DNA of 64,000 nucleotides. Origin: Paenibacillus sp. JNUCC-31. GTDB lineage: Bacteria > Bacillota > Bacilli > Paenibacillales > Paenibacillaceae. Shown here one piece after another: positions 43,837-53,366 of the stretch. The stretch is from positions 6,944,001 through 7,008,000 of the forward strand of contig NZ_CP062165.1 in the NCBI RefSeq assembly GCF_014844075.1, written 5' to 3'. The translations under genes were made by a program, and so were the position numbers. Below the pieces are notes generated by a model. That model did not search any database, was not told where the DNA came from, and saw nothing but the letters and a program-made list of their open reading frames with translations. Within the stretch, counting starts at the first letter, position 1, and each line of letters opens with the position of its first letter.

Positions 43837-45495
43837 ATGTTTATGGTTCGTAGCCCTTTCATCTTAGCCTTGTTGATGATATTTCTGATGTCAGGCTTGG
43901 CTGCTTGTTCCAACTCAGGGCAAGCGGAAGATAAGGCTGCTTCGAGAAAAGCTGACTCAACGGAGCAGGTGCAGAGTTTCAGGCTTAATCCGGAAGAACC
44001 GGCATGGAAGCTGGATACCACACCCGTGAATGTAACGTGGTTCGTTGGAGCCGAATGGTACGGGCACATTTGGGGTGAGAGTCTGACTTCCAAATATGTC
44101 ACCCAAAAAACAGGAGTCAATATTGAATTTGTAGTGCCAACCGGTGAACCAAGCGAGATGTTATCACGGATGTTAACGTCCGGTAGTTTGCCGGATTTGA
44201 TAACCATCGGCTCCTGGGAAAGTGCGGTTAACAAGCTTCGGGAGAGCAACCTCATCTATGCCCTGGATGAGCTGGCCAACCAGTATGATCCGTACTTTTA
44301 CAAGGTAGCAGGTGATGGTGCTCTACAATGGTATCGGCAGGAAGACGGCCATACCTACGTCATTCCCAATGATGCGTACAGTCCCGAACAGATGCGTGCA
44401 ACCGGCCTGACGGGAGCGAACCAAACCTTTCTCGTACGTAAAGATCTGTATGAGTCGATGGGCAAACCGGACCTCAGCACGCCGAAAGGTTTTCTAAATG
44501 CACTGCAATTGCTGAAGAATCAATATTCTGTCTATAAAGGCCAACTGATCAGTCCATTTTGGGCACAGGGGAATGCATCCTACGGGATGACCGAATATTT
44601 GCAAAATCTGCTCGCGATTCCCCATGAACAGAATGGTAAAGTATACGACCGTATTACAGATCCCGATTATATTCAGTGGCTGAAAACATTTCGTACCGCT
44701 TATGAGCAAGGCCTGATTAATGTGGATTTTCTGGTTGACTCGAGTGCACAGGTACAGGAAAAAACCAACCATGCCCAATATTTTATGATGATTCGGGAAT
44801 GGACAGACATATCGGACCTCAATTCGAAATTGGCAGTCCGTACGAACCAGAGCTCATCCTATATTGCTATGGATGGACCCCGCAACAGCAGGGGAGAACC
44901 CGCCAAACTGTTTCCCGGCAGCATGGATGGCTGGATGGTTACGATGATTAGCAAATCCACCAAAAACCCTGAACGAGCTATCCGCTTTTTGACCTATCTG
45001 GCCAGCGAAGAAGGCCAGAGGGATGTATTTTTGGGCAAAGAAGGCGAAACCTGGGCGATGGAGAATGGTAAACCGCAGTTGACGGCAGACATGGTCGAGT
45101 TGCTTGATATGGATAGGGAGCGGCTGGAAAAGGAATATGGCATCATGGATACCTACTGGATGCTGCGAAATCCTGCTTTCGTTAACCCGTGGAGACCGGA
45201 GAAGGCCCCATCCATTAAGCAAATGGAGGAGTTCGCCAACCAACAGGCCGACCTGGACAGCGGCATCTATAAGGGATTAGATCCTGTAGGAGATTCCGAT
45301 ATAGCATTAGCCTGGTCACGTATTTCTCAGAATTGGGATGAAGTACTGCCTGAACTGATCACAGCCAAGGATGAAGCTGCTTTTGATAAAATATTCGAAA
45401 ATTTCTTTGCACGTCGTGTGAATTACGGGTTTAATCAGGTGATGGAATACCGTCAGGCCGAGCTGGATGCGAGAAAAGCCAAGATGGCTAAATAA
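43837..45495 (+). CDS. LplA-type extracellular solute-binding lipoprotein
   Basis: 552 residues, ATG behind GAAAGGAGACGCTCAG. Lipobox 'SGLAAC' with Cys 24. The mature protein is the long LplA-type binding protein: 'VTWFVGAEWYGHIWGESLTSKYVTQKTGVNIEFVVPTGEPSEMLSRMLTSGSLPDLITIGSWES', 'FLVRKDLYESMGKPDLSTPKGFLNAL', 'GSMDGWMVTMISKSTKNPERAIRFLTYLASEEGQRDVFLG'. Such proteins usually come with LplB- and YtcP-type permeases; none is adjacent. Instead a sensor kinase and response regulator follow, so it may deliver sugar to a distant importer or present ligand to the kinase. Confidence 0.85.
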   Translation: MFMVRSPFILALLMIFLMSGLAACSNSGQAEDKAASRKADSTEQVQSFRLNPEEPAWKLDTTPVNVTWFVGAEWYGHIWGESLTSKYVTQKTGVNIEFVVPTGEPSEMLSRMLTSGSLPDLITIGSWESAVNKLRESNLIYALDELANQYDPYFYKVAGDGALQWYRQEDGHTYVIPNDAYSPEQMRATGLTGANQTFLVRKDLYESMGKPDLSTPKGFLNALQLLKNQYSVYKGQLISPFWAQGNASYGMTEYLQNLLAIPHEQNGKVYDRITDPDYIQWLKTFRTAYEQGLINVDFLVDSSAQVQEKTNHAQYFMMIREWTDISDLNSKLAVRTNQSSSYIAMDGPRNSRGEPAKLFPGSMDGWMVTMISKSTKNPERAIRFLTYLASEEGQRDVFLGKEGETWAMENGKPQLTADMVELLDMDRERLEKEYGIMDTYWMLRNPAFVNPWRPEKAPSIKQMEEFANQQADLDSGIYKGLDPVGDSDIALAWSRISQNWDEVLPELITAKDEAAFDKIFENFFARRVNYGFNQVMEYRQAELDARKAKMAK

Positions 45496-45570
45496 TCATT
45501 CCTTAACATCCTTGCTCTCTATCAGCTAACTTGTAATATATGGTATAACAAAGGTGGTGAGGGCATCAGA

Positions 45571-47406
45571 ATGAAATACCTACTGGCTAGATTGAGGAAA
45601 CTTTACCGGAATGCCCGTATATCCCAGAAGCTGTTTTTGGCGTTTAGCCTGATGATTGCCATACCTGTTATTTTGGTATCCTTTTTGTATATCCGCATGC
45701 AAGAAAACCAGCTATACAAGGATGCTATGGCAGTGGGAAACAGCCACGTTTCATGGCTAAACGAACAATTGCGCAGCAGAATGAATACCATTGAGAACGC
45801 TTCCACTACCGCGCTAACTCAAAAATCATTTGTGGATTTTATCCATTCCAATATGCTTGTGGATGGACTTCGACTAGTAAAATTTAAGCAAAACCAGTTT
45901 GAGCAGATGCATAATATCATTCAGAGCAATGCGATGATTAGTGAGCTTAGCTTTTACGTCGATAACCCGAACTTGTATGAAATATGGCCTGAAATCTATC
46001 ATTATCAGAAATTTTGGCCGCAGGATTATTGGGTAAAGCTTCGGGATGAAGGTGGCGCGGCTTACCGTTTATTTTCTTTTAAGGATGGTGAACATACGTT
46101 ATCCTACTACCGTTTGGTTCGCCTTCAGGGGCAGGAACAAAAACGTCCTAGTATCATGGAAATTCGCGTCCCGCACAGCATGTTTTTCAATGACCTGCTC
46201 CAGGAGAGCAAGGGGGACTTCTTTTCAGTTTTGATGAACGAAAGCGATCCTCCCCAGTATGTTTACAATCCCCAGCATGAATTTTCTCAAAAGTCCGGGC
46301 AGGGATTGGACGAGATTCTTGGCAGTATCCATCGCCAGTTGAACGTACTGCCACAGGAAAGTCCCGTCAAGGTTAAGGTTGGAGAACAGAGCTACTATGC
46401 ACTATACCGGTACATTGCTCCGTTGAATACTTATGTGGTCGATATTGCCTCCCATCAGGCGTTGATGAAGGGGCCTCGCAGTTGGTATGCATTTGTGGTA
46501 ACGATTACATTGTGTGTACTGCTGCTGCTCTTGCTACTCGTATCACATACAACTCGGCGCATTTTCCGAAGGCTGGACAGCGTACTGGCTTCAATGCGTC
46601 AGGTACGGAAAGGGCAACTGGATGCAATGATTGATACCGGCCTTGAGGAGAACGAAAGAGGGGATGAAATCGATGAGGTAGCTGTGAACTACAATAAAAT
46701 GTTACATGAAGTCAAACATCTGATGACACAAGTTGTGGATAAACAGTTGATTGCCAAAAACGCACAGTTGCACTCCCTGCATTCGCAGATGAACTCCCAT
46801 TTTTTATACAACGCTCTGGAATCGATCCGTATGGTGGCAGAGGTACAGAGGCAGCCTGCTATAGCTAATTCATTGGTGTCGTTGGGCTCCCAGCTACGCT
46901 ACAGCATGCAGTGGCGAAGTGATACCGTTGCCCTTCGTGAAGAGCTTGCCAATATCCAAAGTTATGTTGAATTTATCAACTTTATGGAAGGCAGCAATAT
47001 CGTTATGACAGCGGATCTTCCTCAGGAGATACTTCGCTATGCCATTCCCAAGATGTGTATGCAGCCCATCGTTGAAAATGCAGTTCATCACGCGGCACCT
47101 TCAGGTGGCAGTGTGTCTATACAGATTACCTTTTCAGTGGATGACAGTCTGCTCCTCATTAACATACGAGATGATGGAGCAGGGATAGAGCCGGAGATGT
47201 TAATCCGATTGCAAGCGGTACTGCGGAGCGACTCGGATACGCCGATTGTTTCCAGCAAGAACGGTCTTGGTTTGGAAAACGTAAATAAGCGACTGCAGCT
47301 TCATTATGGCAAGAATTGCGGTCTTTGGATTGAGAGTGTTCAGGGTGCTTATACCTGTGTAACGATACGCTTGCCTTGGGAAAATGCAAATCTTGGAGGG
47401 TGGTAG
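45571..47406 (+). CDS. YesM-type sensor histidine kinase
   Basis: 611 residues. Membrane segment 1 (about 23-43, 'LFLAFSLMIAIPVILVSFLYI'), an extracytoplasmic sensor of about 260 residues, segment 2 (about 310-330, 'FVVTITLCVLLLLLLLV'), a HAMP linker, then the His_kinase domain with phospho-acceptor H410 in 'HSQMNSHFLYNALESIRM' and the ATP-binding domain ('QPIVENAVHHA', 'DDGAGIEPEML', 'GLGLENVNKRL'). It senses extracellular carbohydrate or the binding protein encoded just upstream and phosphorylates the regulator encoded 4 bases downstream. Confidence 0.92.
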   Translation: MKYLLARLRKLYRNARISQKLFLAFSLMIAIPVILVSFLYIRMQENQLYKDAMAVGNSHVSWLNEQLRSRMNTIENASTTALTQKSFVDFIHSNMLVDGLRLVKFKQNQFEQMHNIIQSNAMISELSFYVDNPNLYEIWPEIYHYQKFWPQDYWVKLRDEGGAAYRLFSFKDGEHTLSYYRLVRLQGQEQKRPSIMEIRVPHSMFFNDLLQESKGDFFSVLMNESDPPQYVYNPQHEFSQKSGQGLDEILGSIHRQLNVLPQESPVKVKVGEQSYYALYRYIAPLNTYVVDIASHQALMKGPRSWYAFVVTITLCVLLLLLLLVSHTTRRIFRRLDSVLASMRQVRKGQLDAMIDTGLEENERGDEIDEVAVNYNKMLHEVKHLMTQVVDKQLIAKNAQLHSLHSQMNSHFLYNALESIRMVAEVQRQPAIANSLVSLGSQLRYSMQWRSDTVALREELANIQSYVEFINFMEGSNIVMTADLPQEILRYAIPKMCMQPIVENAVHHAAPSGGSVSIQITFSVDDSLLLINIRDDGAGIEPEMLIRLQAVLRSDSDTPIVSSKNGLGLENVNKRLQLHYGKNCGLWIESVQGAYTCVTIRLPWENANLGGW

Positions 47407-47409
47407 GAT

Positions 47410-48981
47410 ATGATCAATATTCTGATTGTGGACGATCAAAAGCACATCCGTGATGGTCTGCAGGCGATGCTACTTCAATTTCCTCTGGAACTGAACCACA
47501 TTTACTGTGCCGCGAGCGGAGTAGAGGCACTAAGCCTTTTGCGCCAGCATAGCATCCACATCGTTATTACCGATATTAAGATGCCGGATATGGATGGACT
47601 TGCACTCATGGCACAAACCAAAGAGGAGCGAATCGAGCTGGAATATCTCATTATCAGTGGTTATAGTGATTTTACATATGCCCAAAAAGCCATCGGACTT
47701 GGGGCAAAGGGCTACTTGCTAAAACCGTTGAAGCGAGAGGATCTGCAAACTTCGCTAGAGCATATATGGCAAGAAATCCAAACACGGCAGGCACTTACCT
47801 TTAACATGCAGCATGTATCCCGTCTCGCCCAAGAGACAGATCGTAAAGAATTACGAATGTTTATGCAAGGTGCGTTAAGCGATGACGCATGGATTCTTCA
47901 GATTCAGCAACAAAATCCTACCCTCTGGTGCAACTATCGCCTGTGCCTGCTACGGGAGAAATGTTGGATTAATCAGCCCGGAGCCAGCAGCGCCCATAGC
48001 ATGGAAGCCATTGCTTATCGTGTGTTTGGCAGACAAGGTTGTATTTGTCTGCAACACCGCCCGTACCTGATTCTTGCGGTAGATGCGTCGATAGATCCAG
48101 GTGTTTTGCCTGCAGCGCTCAAGGGAGGAAAGATTGATGCGATAACGGCCATGACTAACCCGATTCAAGGGTTAAAGGGGCTGCCAGGCAGCTATACACA
48201 AGTGCTTGAGCTCTATCGCCATAGTTACCTGTTTCCAGATCAGTACAGTATCCTGCCAACACATATTGAGCATATGGATCAGCAGTGGCAACTTCCCTAT
48301 GAAGACTTATATGAACTGTTCCAGTCCGTTGGAACCGACAACAGTAGTATAATTACTCAGGGTATTTCCGCTATATTTCACAAAAATGTGCTGCAACGCT
48401 ATCCTATTCGCTATACCCAACAGCTCTGCGCCGCCACCGTGCAGATGATGGAGGAATACGAACGAGTTATTCGCCCTTATATGGGGGAAGAAGCACTGGA
48501 CCTTGAGTCTGTGCGTAATCTCTTCGATTATCCGGGGATGCGCGATTATATGCAGGCGCTGCAACAGCAGCTTCTTCGGCTGAATCAGTTCTATTTTGAA
48601 TATAAGTGCAGCTATCGCCATTCGCAGGACTTAAATGAAGCCATTCGTTTTATACACGAGAGTTACCATAAACCGCTGGACCTCGCGATGGTATCCAATC
48701 ATGTGTCGCTTAATTATGCCTATTTCTCAAATCTGTTTAAGAAGAATATGGGTAAAGGTTTTGCCGAATACCTGCGAGATGTGCGTCTGAATAAAGCGCG
48801 GCGACTCCTGGCCGAAACCGATCATAAAATTGTTGAGGTGGCTGCTATGGTTGGCTATGAAAGCTACAAAAGCTTCACACGGGCGTTCCGCCTTGTGATG
48901 CAGATCCAACCCACAGAGTACCGACAGATGATGCGGCAGAAAGCAGAGCACGAAGCTCAGTACGATAACGCTACACCATGA
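47410..48981 (+). CDS. YesN-type response regulator with AraC DNA-binding domain
   Basis: 523 residues. Receiver domain 1-125 with phospho-acceptor D55 in 'IVITDIKMPDMDG' and conserved K105 in 'LLKPLKRED'. A middle region of about 280 residues is not recognised. The C-terminal AraC domain is 'AMVSNHVSLNYAYFSNLFKKNMGKGFAEYLRDVRLNKARRLLAETDHKIVEVAAMVGYESYKSFTRAFRLVMQIQPTEYRQM'. Encoded immediately after the kinase and about 200 bases before a GH16 glucanase gene, its probable target. Confidence 0.92.
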   Translation: MINILIVDDQKHIRDGLQAMLLQFPLELNHIYCAASGVEALSLLRQHSIHIVITDIKMPDMDGLALMAQTKEERIELEYLIISGYSDFTYAQKAIGLGAKGYLLKPLKREDLQTSLEHIWQEIQTRQALTFNMQHVSRLAQETDRKELRMFMQGALSDDAWILQIQQQNPTLWCNYRLCLLREKCWINQPGASSAHSMEAIAYRVFGRQGCICLQHRPYLILAVDASIDPGVLPAALKGGKIDAITAMTNPIQGLKGLPGSYTQVLELYRHSYLFPDQYSILPTHIEHMDQQWQLPYEDLYELFQSVGTDNSSIITQGISAIFHKNVLQRYPIRYTQQLCAATVQMMEEYERVIRPYMGEEALDLESVRNLFDYPGMRDYMQALQQQLLRLNQFYFEYKCSYRHSQDLNEAIRFIHESYHKPLDLAMVSNHVSLNYAYFSNLFKKNMGKGFAEYLRDVRLNKARRLLAETDHKIVEVAAMVGYESYKSFTRAFRLVMQIQPTEYRQMMRQKAEHEAQYDNATP

Positions 48982-49117
48982 AACAGCATAATCAAACGGG
49001 CAATTTCCTATGTTAAATATGCGAATTGAATCAAAAGCCAAAAAAATGGGATACAACAAAAACAAATGTACCTTTTCAGCAAATTAACCTATTCGATAGA
49101 ATAAAGATATTCCCCCA

Positions 49118-49131
49118 TGTAAGCGATTTCC
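49118..49131 (+). promoter_or_regulatory. cre-like site before the GH16 gene
   Basis: TGTAAGCGATTTCC matches the cre consensus TGWAARCGNTNWCA at 13 of 14 positions (last A replaced by C). It lies 52 bases before the coding start. Confidence 0.5.
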
Positions 49132-49182
49132 TTAATACGCATAGATTGGGAGAAACTATGATTCTATTAAAGGAGGGCAATG

Positions 49183-51231
49183 ATGAAACTATCTCACTTT
49201 ACGGAGAAACGGTTGATGAAAAAGGTATTTGGCATGTTCCTAGTGGTTGTGATGCTGGTTAGTGTTGGCGTATTGCCGGCTTCAAAGGTTCAGGCAGCGG
49301 GAACTACCGTTACCTCAATGGAGTACTTCTCACCAGCAGACGGGCCTGTTATTTCAAAATCAGGGGTTGGCAAGGCCAGTTACGGATTTGTCATGCCTAA
49401 GTTCAATGGAGGCTCTGCTACTTGGAATGATGTTCACAGTGACGTGGGTGTGAACGTAAAAGTAGGCAACAACTGGGTTGATATTGACCAAGAAGGTGGT
49501 TATATCTATAACCAAAATTGGGGGCACTGGAGCGATGGCGGCTTCAATGGCTATTGGTTCACCCTTTCCGCAACAACCGAAATTCAACTGTACTCCAAAG
49601 CGAATGGTGTTAAGCTTGAATATCAACTTGTATTCCAAAACATAAACAAAACAACCATCACAGCGATGAATCCGACACAAGGGCCACAAATCACAGCAAG
49701 TTTCACAGGCGGTGCAGGCTTTACATATCCAACGTTTAACAATAATCCTGCGGTCACCTATGAAGCTGTTGCGGATGATTTGAAGGTGTATGTCAAACCA
49801 GTGAACAGCAGCACTTGGATTGATATTGATAATAACGCAGCCAGCGGCTGGATCTACGATCACAATTTTGGCCAATTCACTGATGGCGGCGGTGGCTACT
49901 GGTTTAACGTAACGGAATCGATCAATGTCAAATTGGAATCAAAGACTTCTTCGGCTAATCTCATTTATACGATTACCTTTAATGAACCGACAAGAAATTC
50001 ATATGTCATTACGCCATACGAAGGAACAACTTTTACAGCAGATGCAAATGGTTCCATTGGAGTACCGCTTCCCAAAATTGACGGAGGTGCGCCAATCGCC
50101 AAGGAACTGGGTAATTTTGTATACCAGATTAACATCAATGGACAATGGGTGGATTTGAGTAACTCCAGTCAGAGCAAGTTTGCATACTCCGCTAATGGTT
50201 ACAACAATATGTCTGCTGCCAATCAGTGGGGATACTGGGCCGATTATATCTATGGTCTTTGGTTCCAGCCCATCCAGGAAAATATGCAAATCCGTATCGG
50301 TTATCCACTGAACGGACAGGCGGGCGGAAATATTGGCAACAACTTCGTCAACTATACCTTCATCGGTAATCCAAATGCTCCGCGTCCGGATGTATCGGAT
50401 CAAGAAGATATCGCGATCGGGACTCCAACCGACCCGGCTATCTCGGGTATGAATCTCATCTGGCAGGATGAATTCACCGGAACTACGCTCGATACAAGTA
50501 AATGGAACTATGAAACTGGCTATTATCTCAATAACGATCCTGCTACCTGGGGTTGGGGCAACGCAGAACTGCAGCATTACACGAACAGCACCCAGAATGT
50601 ATTTGTCCAGGATGGAAAGCTGAATATCAAAGCCATGAACGACAACAAATCCTTCCCGCAGGATCCGAATCGGTATGCTAAGTACTCCTCTGGCAAGATT
50701 AATACCAAGGATAAACTCTCCTTGAAGTATGGCAGAGTCGATTTTCGTGCCAAGCTGCCTACAGGCGACGGGGTTTGGCCGGCACTTTGGATGCTTCCAA
50801 AAGATTCGGTATATGGCACATGGGCTGCATCAGGTGAAATTGATGTTATGGAAGCGAGAGGACGTCTGCCTGGCTCAGTAAGCGGTACCATACACTTTGG
50901 CGGACAATGGCCCGTGAACCAGTATTCGGGTGGCGATTACCACTTCCCAGAAGGGCAAACTTTTGCGAATGATTATCATGTATACTCTGTAGTCTGGGAA
51001 GAGGACAACATTAAATGGTATGTCGACGGAAAGTTTTTCTATAAAGTCACCAACCAGCAGTGGTATTCCACGGCCGCACCGAATAATCCGAACGCACCTT
51101 TCGATGAGCCGTTCTACCTCATTATGAACTTGGCGATCGGCGGAAACTTTGACGGCGGCCGGATTCCGAACGCATCTGATATTCCGGCCACCATGCAGGT
51201 GGATTACGTCCGAGTGTATAAAGAACAGTAA
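49183..51231 (+). CDS. Secreted GH16 endo-beta-1,3-glucanase with three N-terminal repeat modules
   Basis: 682 residues from ATG 49183, 6 bases after AAAGGAGG. Signal peptide to about residue 38 (cleavage KVQA-A). Residues about 47-150, 157-265 and 271-394 are three related beta-rich modules, each with a 'W(V/I)D(I/L)' strand, a 'YN' or 'YDHN' turn, 'G(H/Q/Y)W.D' and 'YWF' or 'LWF'. The GH16 domain (about 420-682) has 'LIWQDEFTGTTLDTSKWNYETG', 'AELQHYT', the catalytic E552-I-D-V-M-E557 in 'ASGEIDVMEARG', 'VWPALWMLP' and 'DYVRVYKEQ'. It hydrolyses laminarin-type or mixed-link glucans outside the cell. Likely controlled by the YesMN pair just upstream and by CcpA. Confidence 0.92.
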   Translation: MKLSHFTEKRLMKKVFGMFLVVVMLVSVGVLPASKVQAAGTTVTSMEYFSPADGPVISKSGVGKASYGFVMPKFNGGSATWNDVHSDVGVNVKVGNNWVDIDQEGGYIYNQNWGHWSDGGFNGYWFTLSATTEIQLYSKANGVKLEYQLVFQNINKTTITAMNPTQGPQITASFTGGAGFTYPTFNNNPAVTYEAVADDLKVYVKPVNSSTWIDIDNNAASGWIYDHNFGQFTDGGGGYWFNVTESINVKLESKTSSANLIYTITFNEPTRNSYVITPYEGTTFTADANGSIGVPLPKIDGGAPIAKELGNFVYQININGQWVDLSNSSQSKFAYSANGYNNMSAANQWGYWADYIYGLWFQPIQENMQIRIGYPLNGQAGGNIGNNFVNYTFIGNPNAPRPDVSDQEDIAIGTPTDPAISGMNLIWQDEFTGTTLDTSKWNYETGYYLNNDPATWGWGNAELQHYTNSTQNVFVQDGKLNIKAMNDNKSFPQDPNRYAKYSSGKINTKDKLSLKYGRVDFRAKLPTGDGVWPALWMLPKDSVYGTWAASGEIDVMEARGRLPGSVSGTIHFGGQWPVNQYSGGDYHFPEGQTFANDYHVYSVVWEEDNIKWYVDGKFFYKVTNQQWYSTAAPNNPNAPFDEPFYLIMNLAIGGNFDGGRIPNASDIPATMQVDYVRVYKEQ

Positions 51232-51312
51232 TAAGACCACCGTGTTCATGATCACGGTCGTGTGGAGGCTATTCAGCCTAGCCGACAGACAATTGAACGC
51301 TGAAAGAGGACA

Positions 51313-51356
51313 GGTAAAGACCAACAACATTTTTGTTGTTGGTCTTTACCTTTTAG
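51313..51356 (+). terminator. Very strong hairpin terminator
   Basis: GGTAAAGACCAACAAC and its exact complement around TATTTTT form a 16-17 bp perfect stem, followed by TTTT. It ends the GH16 gene. Confidence 0.9.
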
Positions 51357-51492
51357 AAGAGAACTGAGCATTTTTTGCACCAATTCTCTTTTCAAAACAA
51401 TCAAGCAGCCTTCGTTCCAATGCTGGACAAAGGCTGCTGCTTATAGTTTTTTATATCATGCCTGGTTAAGTCGCGATTCCCTGAAAATGCCC

Positions 51493-52947
51493 TTAATGAC
51501 TGGCATCTGCTTGTGCCGAAGGACGTGCTACAGCAGGAGCTTCCTGAACTTCGGCTTGTGCCGAAGGACGTGGTCCTCCAGGAGCTTCCCGAACTTCTGC
51601 TTGTGCCGGTGGGCGTGGTGCTGCAGAAGCTTCTCCCCGAACTCCGGCTTGTGCCGATGGGCGTGGTGCTACAGAAGCGTCTTCCCGAACTTCGGCTTGT
51701 GCCGATGGGCGTGGTGCTACAGAAGCTTCTTCCCGAGCTTCGGCTTGTGCCGATGGGCGTGGTGCTACAGAAGGTTCTTCCCGAGCTTCGGCTTGTGCCG
51801 ATGGGCGTGGTGCTACAGAAGTTTCTTCCCGAGCTTCGGCTTGTGCCGATGAGCGTGGTACTACAGAAGCGTCTTCCCGAACTTCGGCTTGTGCCGATGG
51901 ACGTGGTACCCCCGAAGTTGTTTCCTCACTCGCAACCACCCTGGGCGTATTGCTGGAGGCCCAAGCCGTTGTTACGGTACTTATTGCAGTAACCAGAAAG
52001 AGCGCTGATATCGCTATAACAAAGGTTTTCTTTTTCACTTTTTTTACGTTAAGCATCATGGTTAATCTCCTTTTTAGTTGTTTGCCGTCCCCGGATAGTG
52101 AGGAGCACAATGGGGTGGGTGAAATCCTTGATCCGGCGACTACGTTCAGGATCATTTCCCCATAGCGTTTACGATCCGCAATGGACATTCCCTTTACGAC
52201 TTCTTCATCGCAGGACAGTTCACTCCATATGTGAATATCCCTGGAAAGTGTATGAATCAGCGGATTGAACCAATGCAGCCCACGAGCTACCAATATGAGC
52301 GCCTTGACCCATAAATCTTTCCTTTTCAGGTGAATCAGTTCATGATGAAGCACCAGGGTGAGATCCACATTTGCTGCATTCTCCAAAGGCAGATAAATCG
52401 TCGGTTTCCACAACCCAATCAGAAAAGGACTGCGAATCATGGAGCTATATGCAAGTCGAACCTCGCTTTTGAGACCCAGAGTTCTCTTGACGACCGGGAG
52501 CAGCTCGGCAACTTCGCTGTTCTTCGGCACGATGGTTCGTGTAAGTTCTAGTTTCTTGAGAAACCTGTGGTAACCATATATTTGCCATGCTGCAAAAACT
52601 ATGGCTCCAGCTGCCCATACGCATATAAATGAGAGCGCTAGGTTTGCTGAAATGGACTGTACCGGGATGGAAGGAACCAGATAGAACGGCTCAGCCAACC
52701 CCTGTTCAACTGTTAAGGGTAACTTGGTTACTGTTGCATTGGATATGAACCTTGTAAACACCCAGTGAGAAGCAAAAAATATGGGCAATAGATACAAACC
52801 CAAAGCCATTTTCCCAATGCCAAAGCGCCATTTTGCTGGAAAAGCCTGAAAGGAAAAAAGGCGCAGTAACAAGATGAAAGCGACGACAACACTTCCGGCA
52901 ACGGTCAAGGTAGACAATAATACAAGAATAGTATTCATAGTATTCAC
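51493..52947 (-). CDS. M56 family (BlaR1/MecR1-like) membrane peptidase with repetitive tail
   Basis: 484 residues, GTG start directly after the blaI-like stop (ATG 9 bases later is an alternative). Four N-terminal membrane segments and the cytoplasmic zinc peptidase with 'LVLHHELIHLKRKDLWVKA' (HExxH-type, near residue 200) and 'WSELSCDEEVV' follow the BlaR1 plan. Another membrane helix at about 312-330 ('TFVIAISALFLVTAISTVTTAWA') leads outside. BlaR1 has a penicillin-binding sensor here; this protein instead has about 140 residues of a 16-residue repeat (APRPSAQAEVREEASV). It should cleave the BlaI-like repressor on a signal, but what it senses is unclear. Confidence 0.85.
   Translation of the reverse strand: MNTMNTILVLLSTLTVAGSVVVAFILLLRLFSFQAFPAKWRFGIGKMALGLYLLPIFFASHWVFTRFISNATVTKLPLTVEQGLAEPFYLVPSIPVQSISANLALSFICVWAAGAIVFAAWQIYGYHRFLKKLELTRTIVPKNSEVAELLPVVKRTLGLKSEVRLAYSSMIRSPFLIGLWKPTIYLPLENAANVDLTLVLHHELIHLKRKDLWVKALILVARGLHWFNPLIHTLSRDIHIWSELSCDEEVVKGMSIADRKRYGEMILNVVAGSRISPTPLCSSLSGDGKQLKRRLTMMLNVKKVKKKTFVIAISALFLVTAISTVTTAWASSNTPRVVASEETTSGVPRPSAQAEVREDASVVPRSSAQAEAREETSVAPRPSAQAEAREEPSVAPRPSAQAEAREEASVAPRPSAQAEVREDASVAPRPSAQAGVRGEASAAPRPPAQAEVREAPGGPRPSAQAEVQEAPAVARPSAQADASH
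51496..51915 (-). repeat. 48-bp tandem repeat, about nine units, coding
   Basis: Units of 48 bp (16 codons) run head to tail inside the M56 gene; the common element is CGGCTTGTGCCGATGGGCGT on the plus strand. The middle copies are nearly identical, while the end copies nearest 51500 are 45 bp and more diverged. Because the unit is a multiple of three, copy-number change would lengthen or shorten the Pro/Ala/Glu-rich tail without frameshift. The repeat is open in other frames on both strands, giving spurious ORFs. Confidence 0.9.
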
Positions 52948-53331
52948 CTACTTTTCCGAAAACCATTGTCTCAGCTCTGCAATGTCTTGATCGGAGAGTT
53001 TGTCGCCGTCATACAAAGCTGAAATCAAATTTTTGACTGAGCCTTGATATAAATCATCCAGGACTTGTTGTGTTTCCAGTAACTTGTAATCTTCGGGCGA
53101 AATACGAGGCACATACTTGTTGGTACGTCCATGCCTTGTAGCCATAAGAGCTCCCTTGTCTACCAGCCGGGAGAGAAAGGTGGAGATTGTTTGCGCTTTC
53201 CAATCTTTACCCCTTTGTGAAAACAGGTGCAGCAGTTCGGTGGAGGTGACTGGTGGCTCACACTCCCAGATCGCTTCCATCAGCTCCATTTCAGTATCCG
53301 ATAATTTTTGAATTTGGTTCACGGTGAACAC
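52948..53331 (-). CDS. BlaI/MecI family repressor
   Basis: 127 residues. Winged helix 'LSDTEMELMEAIWECEPPVTSTELLHLFSQRGKDWKAQTISTFLSRLVDKGALMATRHGRTNKYVPRI' followed by the dimerisation helices 'LETQQVLDDLYQGSVKNLISALYDGDKLSDQDIAELRQWF'. In the Bla/Mec systems cleavage within the second part by the M56 partner lifts repression. Its stop codon abuts the partner's start. Two operator-like palindromes lie upstream. No beta-lactamase or PBP gene is in the window. Confidence 0.93.
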   Translation of the reverse strand: MFTVNQIQKLSDTEMELMEAIWECEPPVTSTELLHLFSQRGKDWKAQTISTFLSRLVDKGALMATRHGRTNKYVPRISPEDYKLLETQQVLDDLYQGSVKNLISALYDGDKLSDQDIAELRQWFSEK

Positions 53332-53366
53332 TCCTTACTTCGCTATGCGTCCATAACAAAGGGTAT

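Noticed and set aside
51496..51915. Possible CRISPR array
   Set aside because: The units are contiguous, 48 bp without unique spacers, and encode a regular peptide repeat in frame with a real protein.
51487..51992. Plus-strand ORFs across the repeat (LPELRLVPMGVVLQK-type proteins)
   Set aside because: They are antisense translations of the 48-bp repeat in the M56 gene, lack ribosome binding sites, and exist only because the repeat unit is open in several frames.
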